A stretch of 15,292 nucleotides of DNA from Methanoregula sp. (GCA_030653335.1 JAURZP010000071.1:1-15292), one strand, 5' to 3'; shown: positions 6,373 to 14,415, numbered from the stretch's first letter. Numbers and translations: made by a program. Notes: generated by a model not told the origin, from the sequence alone.

Positions 6373-6387
6373 AAAATTACTTTTTTT
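6371..6387. terminator. Bidirectional T-tract terminator between convergent genes
   Basis: The sequence AAAAAATTACTTTTTTT gives T7 to transcripts leaving the plus-strand gene and T6 to those leaving the minus-strand gene. It also contains the stop of the minus-strand gene and the last two bases of the stop of the plus-strand gene. Confidence 0.55.
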
Positions 6388-6976
6388 GTATTTCCTGACG
6401 GAACCTGTGCATGAGATCATACATCACCAGCCTGAACTCATCGCCAATCTCTTCCCAGGATTTGGCATCTGAAACCGGTTCTTCCTGCGGGATTGATTTT
6501 GTCTCGTGCACGACCGGATTGTCACCATCCTGATCATTTTGTGGCGCCCAGAAAAGCTTGCGCATGATCTCGAAGTAGCCGCTCACCAGTACGACAATAA
6601 AAACAACCGGGACGACCATAAAAGATAGTACCCAGACAAACGAGTAGAGGCTTGTTGCTGCTACAGAATCCACCCACTGGAAGATGTGGAGCATGAACGC
6701 AATGACAAAGACACTGCCAATCGCCCTGATGATGGGGGCCGGTAGATTGAGTGGGAACGGGAATGCAAAGAATATATCACCAGCCATCAGGATGATTGCA
6801 ATGAGCAGGAGCAGCCAGATGTTCTCATTGAGAAACAAGACTCCTGCCCGATAGACCGGATTTGAAACATAATAGGTAAGGATGTTTGCCAGCACGACCA
6901 CAATCAGGAACGTGATAATCCCAATCATCCGTAAGACAAACACCGAGCTTAAGGATTTATTCTGACAGAGCCTCAT
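6377..6976 (-). CDS. Four-helix membrane protein of unknown function
   Basis: The 199-residue protein (from ATG 6976) has four hydrophobic segments, at about residues 13-38, 53-72, 82-102 and 111-136. A polar, acidic C-terminal tail of about 60 residues follows and should lie in the cytoplasm (even helix number, basic N-terminus). The second helix contains an Asp (MAGDIFFAF). No enzyme motif is visible and I cannot assign a family. A TATA box near 7021 gives a transcript start near 6994. From there an in-frame TTG at 6991 would be almost leaderless and would add five residues, while ATG 6976 gives an 18-nt leader without a clear Shine-Dalgarno site. The start is therefore uncertain. It is transcribed divergently from the trp operon. 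Confidence 0.75.
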   Translation of the reverse strand: MRLCQNKSLSSVFVLRMIGIITFLIVVVLANILTYYVSNPVYRAGVLFLNENIWLLLLIAIILMAGDIFFAFPFPLNLPAPIIRAIGSVFVIAFMLHIFQWVDSVAATSLYSFVWVLSFMVVPVVFIVVLVSGYFEIMRKLFWAPQNDQDGDNPVVHETKSIPQEEPVSDAKSWEEIGDEFRLVMYDLMHRFRQEIQKK

Positions 6977-7016
6977 TTTTCCGGTCGCCAAGATTCTGTA
7001 ATTGATTGGTCAGGGC

Positions 7017-7026
7017 GATATAAAAA
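7017..7026 (-). promoter_or_regulatory. TATA box of the membrane protein gene
   Basis: The minus strand reads GGGATTTTTATATCGCC, with a TATA-like core about 30-45 bp upstream of the candidate starts at 6991 and 6976. Confidence 0.5.
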
Positions 7027-7275
7027 TCCCGCCCGCGTGTTGCCACCATCGTGAAACGTATCAGCAGAGCACACGCTTCATCGATATGCAGGATAGCCGT
7101 TCGACCATATGTCTTACTACATCCCGGTATAACAGTTTGAATGTCCGCTATCACCGTGATTTTCGATACAGGTTTTATATTCACTCACGGGACATGACCA
7201 TTCAATATGCGCTCTTTGCTTCTCCCAGACCAAATGTAAGATAAAATACATTGCTATACAATAAATTACAACAAT

Positions 7276-7290
7276 GCATAAATATGTACA
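7276..7290 (+). promoter_or_regulatory. trp operon TATA box with overlapping-adjacent TGTACA (possible TRP box)
   Basis: CATAAATAT is the best TATA candidate; it is followed at once by TGTACA (7285-7290). TGTACA is the core of the TRP boxes bound by the TrpY repressor in Methanothermobacter. Occupancy at this place would block initiation. Only one full copy is present, so assignment to a TrpY-like regulator is tentative. Confidence 0.4.
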
Positions 7291-7339
7291 AAGTAGACCA
7301 TGATCCATGCAGCAGCAAGGAAAAAAAGCAGCTCTTAGT

Positions 7340-7372
7340 ATGGTGATGCCGGTGGACTGGAAAAGGCTATAA
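7340..7372 (+). other. Mini-ORF with one Trp codon just before trpE
   Basis: An ATG at 7340 opens a 10-codon frame (MVMPVDWKRL, TAA at 7370-7372) ending 2 nt before the trpE ATG. Codon 7 is Trp (7358-7360). It could couple ribosome passage to trpE initiation, but it may be chance; part of it is the likely trpE Shine-Dalgarno stretch GGAAAAGG. Confidence 0.25.
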
Positions 7373-7374
7373 AA

Positions 7375-8913
7375 ATGGATGAATTGATACTTAATCTTGG
7401 ACTGAATGAATACTTGACCGCAGTAAAGAATCAGCCAAAGCCGCTGATCATCCCGCTCTGTGCCGAGCTGCCATTGCCGGATATCTCGCCGCTGGATGTG
7501 TACACAAGTACCCGGAACGGATGCGGGTTCCTGCTCGAATCCATGGAGGGGAGCGAAAAGATCGCCCGCTACTCCTATATCGGGATCGATCCCGAGTTCG
7601 TAGTCACAATAGGAAAGACCGTGGACGTGAGGGGAAATGAGCACTTTACTACGATTGCAAAAGATCCGGAGGGTGAGACACCGGTCGATAAGATCAAATC
7701 AATCCTCTCCAGGTTCTGCTATGTGAACGTAAAAGCACCACGGTTCTTCGGGGGCATGGTGGGCTACTTCGCGTACGACTGCGTGTACTCGCTCTTTGAG
7801 AAAGTACGAGAGGGGTACAATGGCAACTTACCATCGGTCGGGAACCGTGCCAGTGAAGATCATGACGCCAGTTTCATGCTCACCAAGGACTGCATAGTCT
7901 TCGATCACGCTGAACAAAAACTCTTCATCTTCTCAAGCCCGTTCCTTACCTACGAATCCGATCTGATACAAGAATATGAAAAGAGCGTTTTGAAGATCCG
8001 AACGCTGGGGGATCATATTGCATCCCTTGCATCGGGTAAGAAAACTAGTGAAACGCTGAAGCCGGCACGCGATAAAAAGCCGGAATATATCCCTTCCATA
8101 TCGCGGGAAGCTTTCGAAGGATCTGTAGAACGGGTAAAGGAACACATTGTTGCAGGGGACATCTTCCAGGCCGTGATCTCGCGCAGATTGGAGTGTGCGG
8201 TAAAAAACGATCCGTTCGCGATCTATGCAGCACTCCGGAAGATCAACCCGAGCCCGTACATGTATTATCTCGATTTCGGGGACGAGCAGGTGATTGGCGC
8301 AAGTCCGGAGATGCTCGTCCGGGTGGAAAGGCGGCGGGTAACAACCGTGCCAATTGCCGGCACCCGCCCGCGGGGACACGATGCTGATGAAGATGCACAA
8401 CTCGCTCGGGAGCTTCTAAAAGATCCCAAGGAGCGGGCCGAGCACACGATGCTTGTCGATCTGGCAAGAAACGATATCGGCCGGGTCTGCCGGTTCGGCT
8501 CTGTTGAAGTCGGAGAATTCATGGGTATAGAGAAATTCTCCCATGTCCAGCACATTGTATCGACGGTCAATGGCATACTCAGAGACAATCTGGATTGTTA
8601 TGATGCCTTCAAATCCTGTTTCCCTGCCGGAACAGTATCCGGTGCACCGAAGATCCGTGCAATGCAGATCATCGGCGAGGAAGAGACGCAGAATCGCGGG
8701 CTCTATGCCGGGGCTGTTGGGTATATCGGGTTTGACCGGAATCTTGAGTTCGCGATTGCAATCCGTACAGTAATTGTCCGCAACGGGCATGCGTACGTGC
8801 AGGTGGGAGCAGGGATTGTCGCTGATTCGGTACCGGCTAATGAATGGAAAGAGACCGAGAGCAAGGCATCGGCGATGCTCCGGGCAATCGAGCAGGCCGG
8901 GGTGTCGTCATGA
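7375..8913 (+). CDS. trpE: Anthranilate synthase component I
   Basis: A 512-residue subunit that converts chorismate to anthranilate using ammonia supplied by TrpG, the first committed step to tryptophan. The feedback-binding motif LLES sits at residues 53-56, so tryptophan inhibition of the enzyme is expected. The C-terminal chorismate-binding domain shows GASPEML, PIAGTRPRG, DLARNDIGRVC, HIVSTVNG, FPAGTVSGAPKIRAM and GLYAGAVGYIGFD, all complete. The length is usual for the family. The start ATG at 7375 follows GGAAAAGG by about 8 nt, and an in-frame stop lies at 7336. It is the first gene of trpEGDCFBA and its TGA overlaps the trpG ATG by 4 nt. Para-aminobenzoate synthase PabB is excluded by LLES and the context. 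Confidence 0.97.
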   Translation: MDELILNLGLNEYLTAVKNQPKPLIIPLCAELPLPDISPLDVYTSTRNGCGFLLESMEGSEKIARYSYIGIDPEFVVTIGKTVDVRGNEHFTTIAKDPEGETPVDKIKSILSRFCYVNVKAPRFFGGMVGYFAYDCVYSLFEKVREGYNGNLPSVGNRASEDHDASFMLTKDCIVFDHAEQKLFIFSSPFLTYESDLIQEYEKSVLKIRTLGDHIASLASGKKTSETLKPARDKKPEYIPSISREAFEGSVERVKEHIVAGDIFQAVISRRLECAVKNDPFAIYAALRKINPSPYMYYLDFGDEQVIGASPEMLVRVERRRVTTVPIAGTRPRGHDADEDAQLARELLKDPKERAEHTMLVDLARNDIGRVCRFGSVEVGEFMGIEKFSHVQHIVSTVNGILRDNLDCYDAFKSCFPAGTVSGAPKIRAMQIIGEEETQNRGLYAGAVGYIGFDRNLEFAIAIRTVIVRNGHAYVQVGAGIVADSVPANEWKETESKASAMLRAIEQAGVSS

Positions 8914-9491
8914 AAGTCCTGATTGTTGACTGCTACGACAGTTTCACCTTCAACTTGTACCAGCAGGTCGGTAAACTCGGGGGAAACCCGGTGGTCATGA
9001 CCTGCGACACACCGCTTGAACAGCTTGAAAAGTGCGGGTGCGACCGGATTATCCTTTCTCCCGGACCAGGAACACCAGAGGATTCCGGTGTCTGCCTGGA
9101 AGTGTTAGAGACGATGAGCAGGACGATTCCCACGTTGGGTGTCTGTCTCGGGCACCAGGCGATCTGCACAGCGTTTGGGGGGGAAGTCATCAGGGCTCAG
9201 CACCTGATGCATGGCAAGACCTCAGCAATCCGGCACTACGGGCAGGGCATTTTTACCGGAGTACCCTCGCCATTTACCGCTACACGGTACCACTCGCTGG
9301 TTGCCCGTGAAGACTCCCTGCCGGCTGAACTGCAGGTTTCTGCGACAAGCCTCGATGACCATTACGTGATGGGGGTCCGGCATACCCGGTACCCGATCGA
9401 AGGGGTCCAGTTCCACCCGGAGAGTATCCTTTCGCAGGAAGGCGACCGGATCATCAAGAATTTCCTTGACGGAACAGGAGGGGCATCATGA
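8910..9491 (+). CDS. trpG: Anthranilate synthase component II (glutamine amidotransferase)
   Basis: A 193-residue class I glutamine amidotransferase that releases ammonia from glutamine for TrpE. The triad is visible: Cys79 in GVCLGHQ, and His169 and Glu171 in QFHPES. The oxyanion-region motif SPGPGTP is at residues 50-56. The ATG at 8910 overlaps the trpE stop (ATGA) and is preceded by GGGGTG. An upstream in-frame ATG at 8844 would lie deep inside trpE and lacks family similarity, so it is rejected. The protein is not fused to trpD or trpC, unlike some bacterial and fungal forms. In organisms without a separate pabA, such a subunit may also serve folate-type pathways. Confidence 0.96.
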   Translation: MKVLIVDCYDSFTFNLYQQVGKLGGNPVVMTCDTPLEQLEKCGCDRIILSPGPGTPEDSGVCLEVLETMSRTIPTLGVCLGHQAICTAFGGEVIRAQHLMHGKTSAIRHYGQGIFTGVPSPFTATRYHSLVAREDSLPAELQVSATSLDDHYVMGVRHTRYPIEGVQFHPESILSQEGDRIIKNFLDGTGGAS

Positions 9492-10507
9492 TAGTGAAAG
9501 AGATTCTCACAAAACTTGCAGCACGACAGGATCTTACCCCTGCTGAAGCAGCAGGGATGATGAGCAGGATCATGGAAGGGAAGGCCTCGCAGGCGCAGAT
9601 AGGTGCATTTCTCCTTGCGCTGCATATGAAGGGTGAGACTGCCGCCGAGATCGCTGCCTTTGCCCGGGTGATGCGGGATCATGCAATCACGGTACGACCG
9701 GTGACCGGGCGGATGCTCGTCGACACCTGCGGTACCGGAGGAGACGGGGCGCAGACGTTCAACATAAGCACTGCTTCAGCATTTGTTGCTGCCGGGGCCG
9801 GATGCCCGGTGGTCAAGCATGGCAACCGGGGTGTGAGCAGCAGGTGTGGTTCGGCAGATGTCCTTGCAGCACTGGGGGTTAATCTTGTACCTGCCCCGGA
9901 AGTGCAGGTGCGTATCGTGGAAGAGGTCGGCATCGCCTTCTTCTTTGCCCCGAATTACCACCCGGCCATGAAACATGTCATGACCGCCAGGCAGGAGATT
10001 GGGTGCAGGACGATCTTCAACATCCTCGGCCCGCTGGCAAACCCTGCCGGTGCGCAGGCACAGGTGCTTGGCGTCTACAGGCCGGACCTTACGAGTACTC
10101 TGGCCGATGTGCTCAGGATGCTGGAACTCTCGCGGGCGATGGTAGTCCATGGTGCCGGTCTTGACGAGATCACCACTACGGGAGATACCGTCATCACTGA
10201 GCTCGGTAACGGAGCGATCCAAACATACACAATCGGGTGCGAGACATTCGGTATTGCACCTGCACAGCTTGCAGATCTTGCCGGCGGCGATGCACAGCAG
10301 AACGCCCGTATCATCCGCGATATCCTTCGGGGGGATAAAGGCGCAGCACGGGATATCGTGCTCATGAACGCAGGAGCCGCCATTTATGTGGGCGGGCTGG
10401 CACGGGATCTGCATGAAGGGATCCGGCTTGCTGCGGTTTCCATAGATTCCGGGAAGGCATCGGCCCGGCTCGATGCGCTGGTGGATGCAACACGGGGTGT
10501 GGCATGA
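9488..10507 (+). CDS. trpD: Anthranilate phosphoribosyltransferase
   Basis: A 339-residue enzyme that joins anthranilate and PRPP to give phosphoribosylanthranilate. The PRPP/metal motif DTCGTGGDG is at residues 79-87 and KHGNRGVSS, which contacts PRPP and anthranilate, at 110-118. The NILGPLANP stretch and full length fit the family. The start ATG overlaps the trpG stop by 4 nt (ATGA) and has a strong GGAGGGG Shine-Dalgarno site 5-6 nt upstream. Its place between trpG and trpC is the classical bacterial order; some other methanogens put trpD at the operon end. No fusion is present. Confidence 0.96.
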   Translation: MIVKEILTKLAARQDLTPAEAAGMMSRIMEGKASQAQIGAFLLALHMKGETAAEIAAFARVMRDHAITVRPVTGRMLVDTCGTGGDGAQTFNISTASAFVAAGAGCPVVKHGNRGVSSRCGSADVLAALGVNLVPAPEVQVRIVEEVGIAFFFAPNYHPAMKHVMTARQEIGCRTIFNILGPLANPAGAQAQVLGVYRPDLTSTLADVLRMLELSRAMVVHGAGLDEITTTGDTVITELGNGAIQTYTIGCETFGIAPAQLADLAGGDAQQNARIIRDILRGDKGAARDIVLMNAGAAIYVGGLARDLHEGIRLAAVSIDSGKASARLDALVDATRGVA

Positions 10508-11259
10508 TCCTCGATGAGATCATTAAGCGTACAGAGAAACGGGTTGCCCTGCTCCCGGCAACGTTTCCGGAAAATAATACCAGATCTCACGCAAGCCTGA
10601 TAGGGGCGATCCGGGACAGGAACGGCAGGAATGCGGTGATCGCCGAGATCAAATGCGCATCACCCAGCCGTGGCACCATCCGCCGCAACGTGGACATGGC
10701 GATGATGGCGGGAGCACTTGCGGGCAGCGGGTGCGTGGCACTCTCGGTGTTGACCGAGCCGTATTTCTTCGGGGGCACGGGACAGGATATCGCCCGGGTG
10801 AAATCCGCAGTCAGCATTCCGGTCCTCAGGAAGGACTTCATCATCGACGAACAGCAGATCGCAGAGACACGGGCACTCGGGGCTGACGCGGTGCTCCTGA
10901 TTGCTGCGGTGCTCAAAGAGCGCCTGCCGGTCTTTGTTGATCTCGCACAGGAGTACGGTCTTGATCCGCTTGTCGAGGTTCACAATGCCGAAGAGATAAA
11001 AATTGCCCTTGCCACCCGCGCCGAACTGATCGGCATAAACAACCGCAATCTTGCGACTCTCACCATAGACCGCTCCATCACCCGGCTTCTCTCGGGAAGT
11101 GTCCGGTCCGCAGGAAGAACGATTGTATCAGAAAGTGGTATGCGCTCAGCCGATGATATCCGTGAGATGAAACCCTACTGCGATGCGTTCCTGATCGGTT
11201 CATCGATCATGATGCACGAACGCCCGGAAAAGAAACTTGAGGAGTTCGTATGCGCATAA
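10504..11259 (+). CDS. trpC: Indole-3-glycerol-phosphate synthase
   Basis: A 251-residue TIM-barrel enzyme that closes carboxyphenylaminodeoxyribulose phosphate to indole-3-glycerol phosphate. Visible active-site parts are Lys50 in IAEIKCASPSRG, VLTEPYFFGG, Lys110 in VLRKDFIID, Glu158 in LVEVH, Asn180 in IGINNRN, VSESGM and the phosphate-binding FLIGSSIM. The length suits the single-domain form. The ATG overlaps the trpD stop (ATGA) and GGGGTG precedes it by 5 nt. Its 3' end overlaps trpF by 10 nt. Nothing is missing, so the enzyme should be active. Confidence 0.96.
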   Translation: MILDEIIKRTEKRVALLPATFPENNTRSHASLIGAIRDRNGRNAVIAEIKCASPSRGTIRRNVDMAMMAGALAGSGCVALSVLTEPYFFGGTGQDIARVKSAVSIPVLRKDFIIDEQQIAETRALGADAVLLIAAVLKERLPVFVDLAQEYGLDPLVEVHNAEEIKIALATRAELIGINNRNLATLTIDRSITRLLSGSVRSAGRTIVSESGMRSADDIREMKPYCDAFLIGSSIMMHERPEKKLEEFVCA

Positions 11260-11831
11260 AGTGCTGCGGGATCACGAGGCCGGAGGATGCACGGTACGCA
11301 GAAGCATGCGGTGCCGATGCGACAGGTGTCGTGGTGTTTTCACCGACTTCAAAACGGTCAGTAACACCGGAACGGGCCCGGGAAATTTTTGATGCGGTCG
11401 GTCCGTTTACCACCACCGTTGCGGTGAGCCACACCACGTCCCCGGAAGACCTCGAAAAGATGCTTGCACTAAACCCGGATGCAATCCAGATATCGCACCC
11501 GTTTGTGTTCCGGGAAAAACCGGTCGTGAGAGTAATCCGGGTAATCGGGAGAAACGATCTCTTGCCCACCGATTGCGACGCGATCATTGTGGACGAGAGT
11601 CACGGCAGCGGTAAAAACTTCGATCTCTCGCATGCTCGTGAAGCGGTGCATAGATCTGAATTACCAGTCATCCTTGCCGGGGGACTCACCACGGAAAATG
11701 TAGCGGATGCCATCCGGCAGGTGCACCCGTACGCCGTAGATGTTGCAAGCGGCATCGAGACGTCACCAGGAATCAAAGACCATAAAAAAATTGCCGCGTT
11801 CATTGCGGCAGTACGAAAGAGCGTAATATGA
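11250..11831 (+). CDS. trpF: Phosphoribosylanthranilate isomerase
   Basis: A 193-residue TIM-barrel isomerase that converts phosphoribosylanthranilate to the carboxyphenylaminodeoxyribulose phosphate. The catalytic Cys is in the N-terminal IKCCGIT (Cys6 by position before Gly). The matching general-acid Asp lies in the VDESHGSGKNFD region (residues 114-125). VVFSPTSKRSV stands where the family has a GFVF..SPR-type stretch, and the C-terminal LAGGLT...DVASGIE phosphate-binding strands are intact. It is slightly short for the family (about 200-215). It starts 10 nt inside trpC with GAGGAG upstream, and its stop overlaps trpB by 4 nt. Confidence 0.94.
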   Translation: MRIKCCGITRPEDARYAEACGADATGVVVFSPTSKRSVTPERAREIFDAVGPFTTTVAVSHTTSPEDLEKMLALNPDAIQISHPFVFREKPVVRVIRVIGRNDLLPTDCDAIIVDESHGSGKNFDLSHAREAVHRSELPVILAGGLTTENVADAIRQVHPYAVDVASGIETSPGIKDHKKIAAFIAAVRKSVI

Positions 11832-13000
11832 CAACAAAGGGAAGATACGGACAATACGGTGGGCAGTACGTCTCAGAGACACTGATGAGCGCACTCATAG
11901 AACTGGAGGATGCATATAACAAGGTAAGCAGGGATCCACAGTTCGCCCGCGATCTTGCCGCATTACAGACAGAATACGCGGGACGCGAGACACCGCTCAC
12001 CTTCTGCCCGAATGCCTCGAAGGAACTCGGGTGTAAGATCTATCTCAAGCGCGAGGATCTCGTGCACGGCGGTTCCCACAAACTGAACAATACCCTTGGG
12101 CAGGCCCTGCTCGCCAAAAAGATGGGCAAGAAACGGCTGATCGCCGAAACTGGCGCCGGGCAGCATGGGGTCGCAACAGCGATCGTCGGTGCAGCACTCG
12201 GTATGCCCGTTGAGGTGTACATGGGCGAGGTGGACACGCAGCGGCAGGCACTCAATGTTTTCCGCATGGAGTTAATGGGTGCTAAAGTGATACCTGTCAA
12301 ATCCGGGACGAAAACGCTCAAAGACGCGATCAATGAAGCGCTTCGCGACTGGGTGGCAAACGTGCGGGACACCTACTACCTGATTGGCTCGGTTGTCGGA
12401 CCCCATCCGTACCCGCTTATGGTCAGGGACTTCCAGTCGGTGATCGGCCGGGAGGCGCGGGAGCAGGTGATGAAAAAAGAGGGCAGGCTTCCAAACACCG
12501 TTGTTGCGTGCGTGGGCGGCGGGTCGAATGCAATCGGCATCTTCCACCCGTTCCTTGCCGATGATGTGGAACTGATCGGGGTTGAAGCAGGAGGTGAAGG
12601 GATCGAGACGGGAAAGCATTCCGCCACGCTCTGCGCCGGTGATACCGGAGTATTGCATGGTACGCTCTCGTACCTCTTACAGGATGAGCACGGGCAGATA
12701 CTTCCCACCCACAGCATCTCCGCAGGTCTGGATTACCCCGGTGTAGGTCCCGAACATGCAATGCTTAAGGACAAGCACCGCGTGACCTATGCGGCGGTCA
12801 ACGACCCTGAAGTGCTGGACGCGTTCAGGTTTCTTTCAAAAACCGAGGGGATCATCCCGGCACTGGAGTCCGCCCATGCAGTCGCATACGTAAAGCAGAA
12901 CGCGGACCGTTTCGATAAGGATGACATTGTGATCATCAACCTCTCGGGACGTGGCGACAAGGATGTGGCTGAAGTGGCAAAGATGCTGGGGTGCCTGTAA
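11828..13000 (+). CDS. trpB: Tryptophan synthase beta chain (TrpB1 type)
   Basis: A 390-residue PLP enzyme that condenses indole, channelled from TrpA, with serine to give tryptophan. The PLP lysine is Lys85 in HGGSHKLNN (many homologues have HTGAHKINN), the catalytic Glu107 is in ETGAGQHG, and the PLP-phosphate loop GGGSNA is at residues 230-235. The N-terminal GRYGQYGGQYVSETL start is canonical, and the length and adjacency to trpA mark it as the TrpB1 rather than the longer stand-alone TrpB2 type. ATG 11828 overlaps the trpF stop (ATGA). The stop TAA overlaps trpA by one base. Confidence 0.97.
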   Translation: MTTKGRYGQYGGQYVSETLMSALIELEDAYNKVSRDPQFARDLAALQTEYAGRETPLTFCPNASKELGCKIYLKREDLVHGGSHKLNNTLGQALLAKKMGKKRLIAETGAGQHGVATAIVGAALGMPVEVYMGEVDTQRQALNVFRMELMGAKVIPVKSGTKTLKDAINEALRDWVANVRDTYYLIGSVVGPHPYPLMVRDFQSVIGREAREQVMKKEGRLPNTVVACVGGGSNAIGIFHPFLADDVELIGVEAGGEGIETGKHSATLCAGDTGVLHGTLSYLLQDEHGQILPTHSISAGLDYPGVGPEHAMLKDKHRVTYAAVNDPEVLDAFRFLSKTEGIIPALESAHAVAYVKQNADRFDKDDIVIINLSGRGDKDVAEVAKMLGCL

Positions 13001-13821
13001 TGGGACGGATCGATATGGCATTTGCTGATGCCTCTATGAAAAAACCAGCCTTTATCGGGTTTACCGTAGCAGGAGATCCTGACAGGGCCACCTGCGTCCG
13101 GATCGCCCGGGCACTGATCGCCGGAGGGACCGATATCCTCGAACTGGGGGTGCCGTTCTCTGACCCGGTGGCCGATGGTCCAACCATCCAGAAAGCCGAT
13201 GAGCGGGCGCTTGCAACCGGAACTACACCGGATACGGTATTTGAGATCGTCAGGGAGATCCGCAAAGAGTCCCAGGTACCGATCGTATTCCTCACGTACT
13301 ACAACATCGTCCATCGCCGCGGGATCGAGAAATTCTATCGTGAAGCCCACGATGCTGGAGTGGACGGCATCCTGATCGCCGATATGCCGGTCGAGGAGTC
13401 AGGGGAGGTTTGCGAAGTTGCAGCACGCACCGGCATCGACCCGATCTTCCTCATCACCCAGACAACTTCCGATGAACGAATCAAAAAGATTGCAGCAAAG
13501 GCCAGCGGGTACCTGTACCTGGTCGCAGTGCTTGGGGTCACCGGGGTCCGGGACCAGGTATCAGACGGGGCAATCGATCTGCTACACCGGGTCCGTAAGC
13601 ACACCAGGCTTCCGCTCGCACTCGGCTTTGGCATCTCGACGCCCGCACATGCAAAAACCTGTGCCCGCGCCGGGGCTGATGGGGTGATTGTCGGCAGCGC
13701 AATTGTAGAGATTGTCGGGCGCAATCTGTCAAACCCCGACATGATGGAGCGGAAATTGCAGGATTATGTGATGGGGATGAAGCAGGCAACAGGCAGCCCT
13801 GACCAAATTGTGAAAAAATAA
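13000..13821 (+). CDS. trpA: Tryptophan synthase alpha chain
   Basis: A 273-residue TIM-barrel that splits indole-3-glycerol phosphate into indole and glyceraldehyde 3-phosphate and passes indole to TrpB. The acid/base pair is visible as Glu48 (ILELGVPFSDP) and Asp59 (VADGP), matching Glu49 and Asp60 of the E. coli enzyme. LGVTGVR, GFGIS and GVIVGSAIVE form the phosphate and substrate loops. ATG 13000 shares one base with the trpB stop (TAATG) and follows GGGGTG; an in-frame GTG at 12991 and an ATG at 13015 are alternatives. It is the last gene of the operon, followed by a T-tract. Confidence 0.96.
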   Translation: MGRIDMAFADASMKKPAFIGFTVAGDPDRATCVRIARALIAGGTDILELGVPFSDPVADGPTIQKADERALATGTTPDTVFEIVREIRKESQVPIVFLTYYNIVHRRGIEKFYREAHDAGVDGILIADMPVEESGEVCEVAARTGIDPIFLITQTTSDERIKKIAAKASGYLYLVAVLGVTGVRDQVSDGAIDLLHRVRKHTRLPLALGFGISTPAHAKTCARAGADGVIVGSAIVEIVGRNLSNPDMMERKLQDYVMGMKQATGSPDQIVKK

Positions 13822-13840
13822 TTTCTCTAAAAAAACCATC

Positions 13841-13848
13841 TTTTTATT
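13841..13848 (+). promoter_or_regulatory. T-rich element: trp operon terminator and/or TATA box of the lipoprotein gene
   Basis: CTTTTTATTC lies 20 bp after the trpA stop and about 34 bp before the lipoprotein ATG. The T5 run suits termination and TTTTTATT suits a TATA box; it may do both. Confidence 0.4.
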
Positions 13849-13878
13849 CAGCGCCAGACAAAACTATGCCGGTAAATC

Positions 13879-14400
13879 ATGACATCGAAAAACACGCTCC
13901 TTCTCATCATGGGCCTCTGCATTGTTGCCGGTATCTTCATTGCCGGTTGTACCCAGCCAACGGCCCCGGCACAGACACCTGCAACAACACCTATAGTCAC
14001 TACGGCTGCACCGGCCACGGCCGGCCTTGCAAATCCGGCATCAGTCAACTGTGACAAAGTAGGTGGAAAAACCGAGATTAAGAAAGATGCACAGGGTAAC
14101 GAGTACGGCATGTGCACGTTTACCAACGGCACTACCTGTGATGAATGGGCACTATTCCGCAATGAAGGTTGTAAACCCTTCACTCCGGTGACAACAACCG
14201 CAGCAGCGGTTGGGATGGCAAACCCGGCCTCAGTGAACTGTGGCAAAGTCGGGGCTACGTCAGTGATCATGAATAACCCGGACGGCAGCCAATACGGTAT
14301 ATGTAAATTCCCTAACGGAACTGCCTGCGAGGAATGGGCGCTCTTCCGTGGCGAAGGCTGCAAGCCGAATGTGGCACCAACCGCCACTCAGGTAAAATAA
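13879..14400 (+). CDS. Lipoprotein with two DUF333 repeats
   Basis: A 173-residue exported protein. Residues 7-23 form the hydrophobic part of a signal peptide ending in the lipobox IAGC, with Cys24 as lipidation site. A Thr/Pro/Ala-rich spacer follows. Then come two copies of a domain of the DUF333 type, residues 51-100 and 114-163, each starting ANPASVNC and ending EWALFR.EGCKP. Each copy has four cysteines at matching places (58, 79, 87, 98 and 121, 142, 150, 161; a constant shift of 63), probably two disulfides per domain outside the cell. Function of DUF333 is unknown. The ATG at 13879 is clear from the signal peptide. An ATG at 13866 is in another frame. Confidence 0.88.
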   Translation: MTSKNTLLLIMGLCIVAGIFIAGCTQPTAPAQTPATTPIVTTAAPATAGLANPASVNCDKVGGKTEIKKDAQGNEYGMCTFTNGTTCDEWALFRNEGCKPFTPVTTTAAAVGMANPASVNCGKVGATSVIMNNPDGSQYGICKFPNGTACEEWALFRGEGCKPNVAPTATQVK

Positions 14401-14415
14401 TTTTTTTCTTTTCTA
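14401..14415 (+). terminator. T-tract terminator of the lipoprotein gene
   Basis: TTTTTTTCTTTTC begins directly after the stop codon, in the 12-bp gap to the convergent YkgJ-type gene. Confidence 0.55.

Larger units (their letters stand above)
7027..7374. other. Divergent intergenic region between membrane protein and trp operon
   Basis: About 350 bp without a convincing gene. The right half holds the trp control region (AT-rich, with the elements listed separately). An inverted repeat AATGTA (7233-7238) / TACATT (7247-7252) may be another regulator site. A 75-codon minus-strand frame from a GTG at 7184 overlaps the membrane protein gene start and is judged spurious. Confidence 0.45.

Noticed and set aside
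6957..7184. 75-codon minus-strand ORF from GTG
   Set aside because: It overlaps the start of the membrane protein gene and that gene's TATA box, and shows no family features; it cannot be fully excluded.
7117..7644. 175-codon minus-strand ORF
   Set aside because: It runs antisense through the trp control region and the trpE 5' end; its residue composition is typical of a shadow frame.
8844..8909. Upstream in-frame ATG for trpG
   Set aside because: It would add 22 residues encoded inside trpE and unlike any TrpG N-terminus; ATG 8910 gives the canonical MKVLIVDCYDSFT start.
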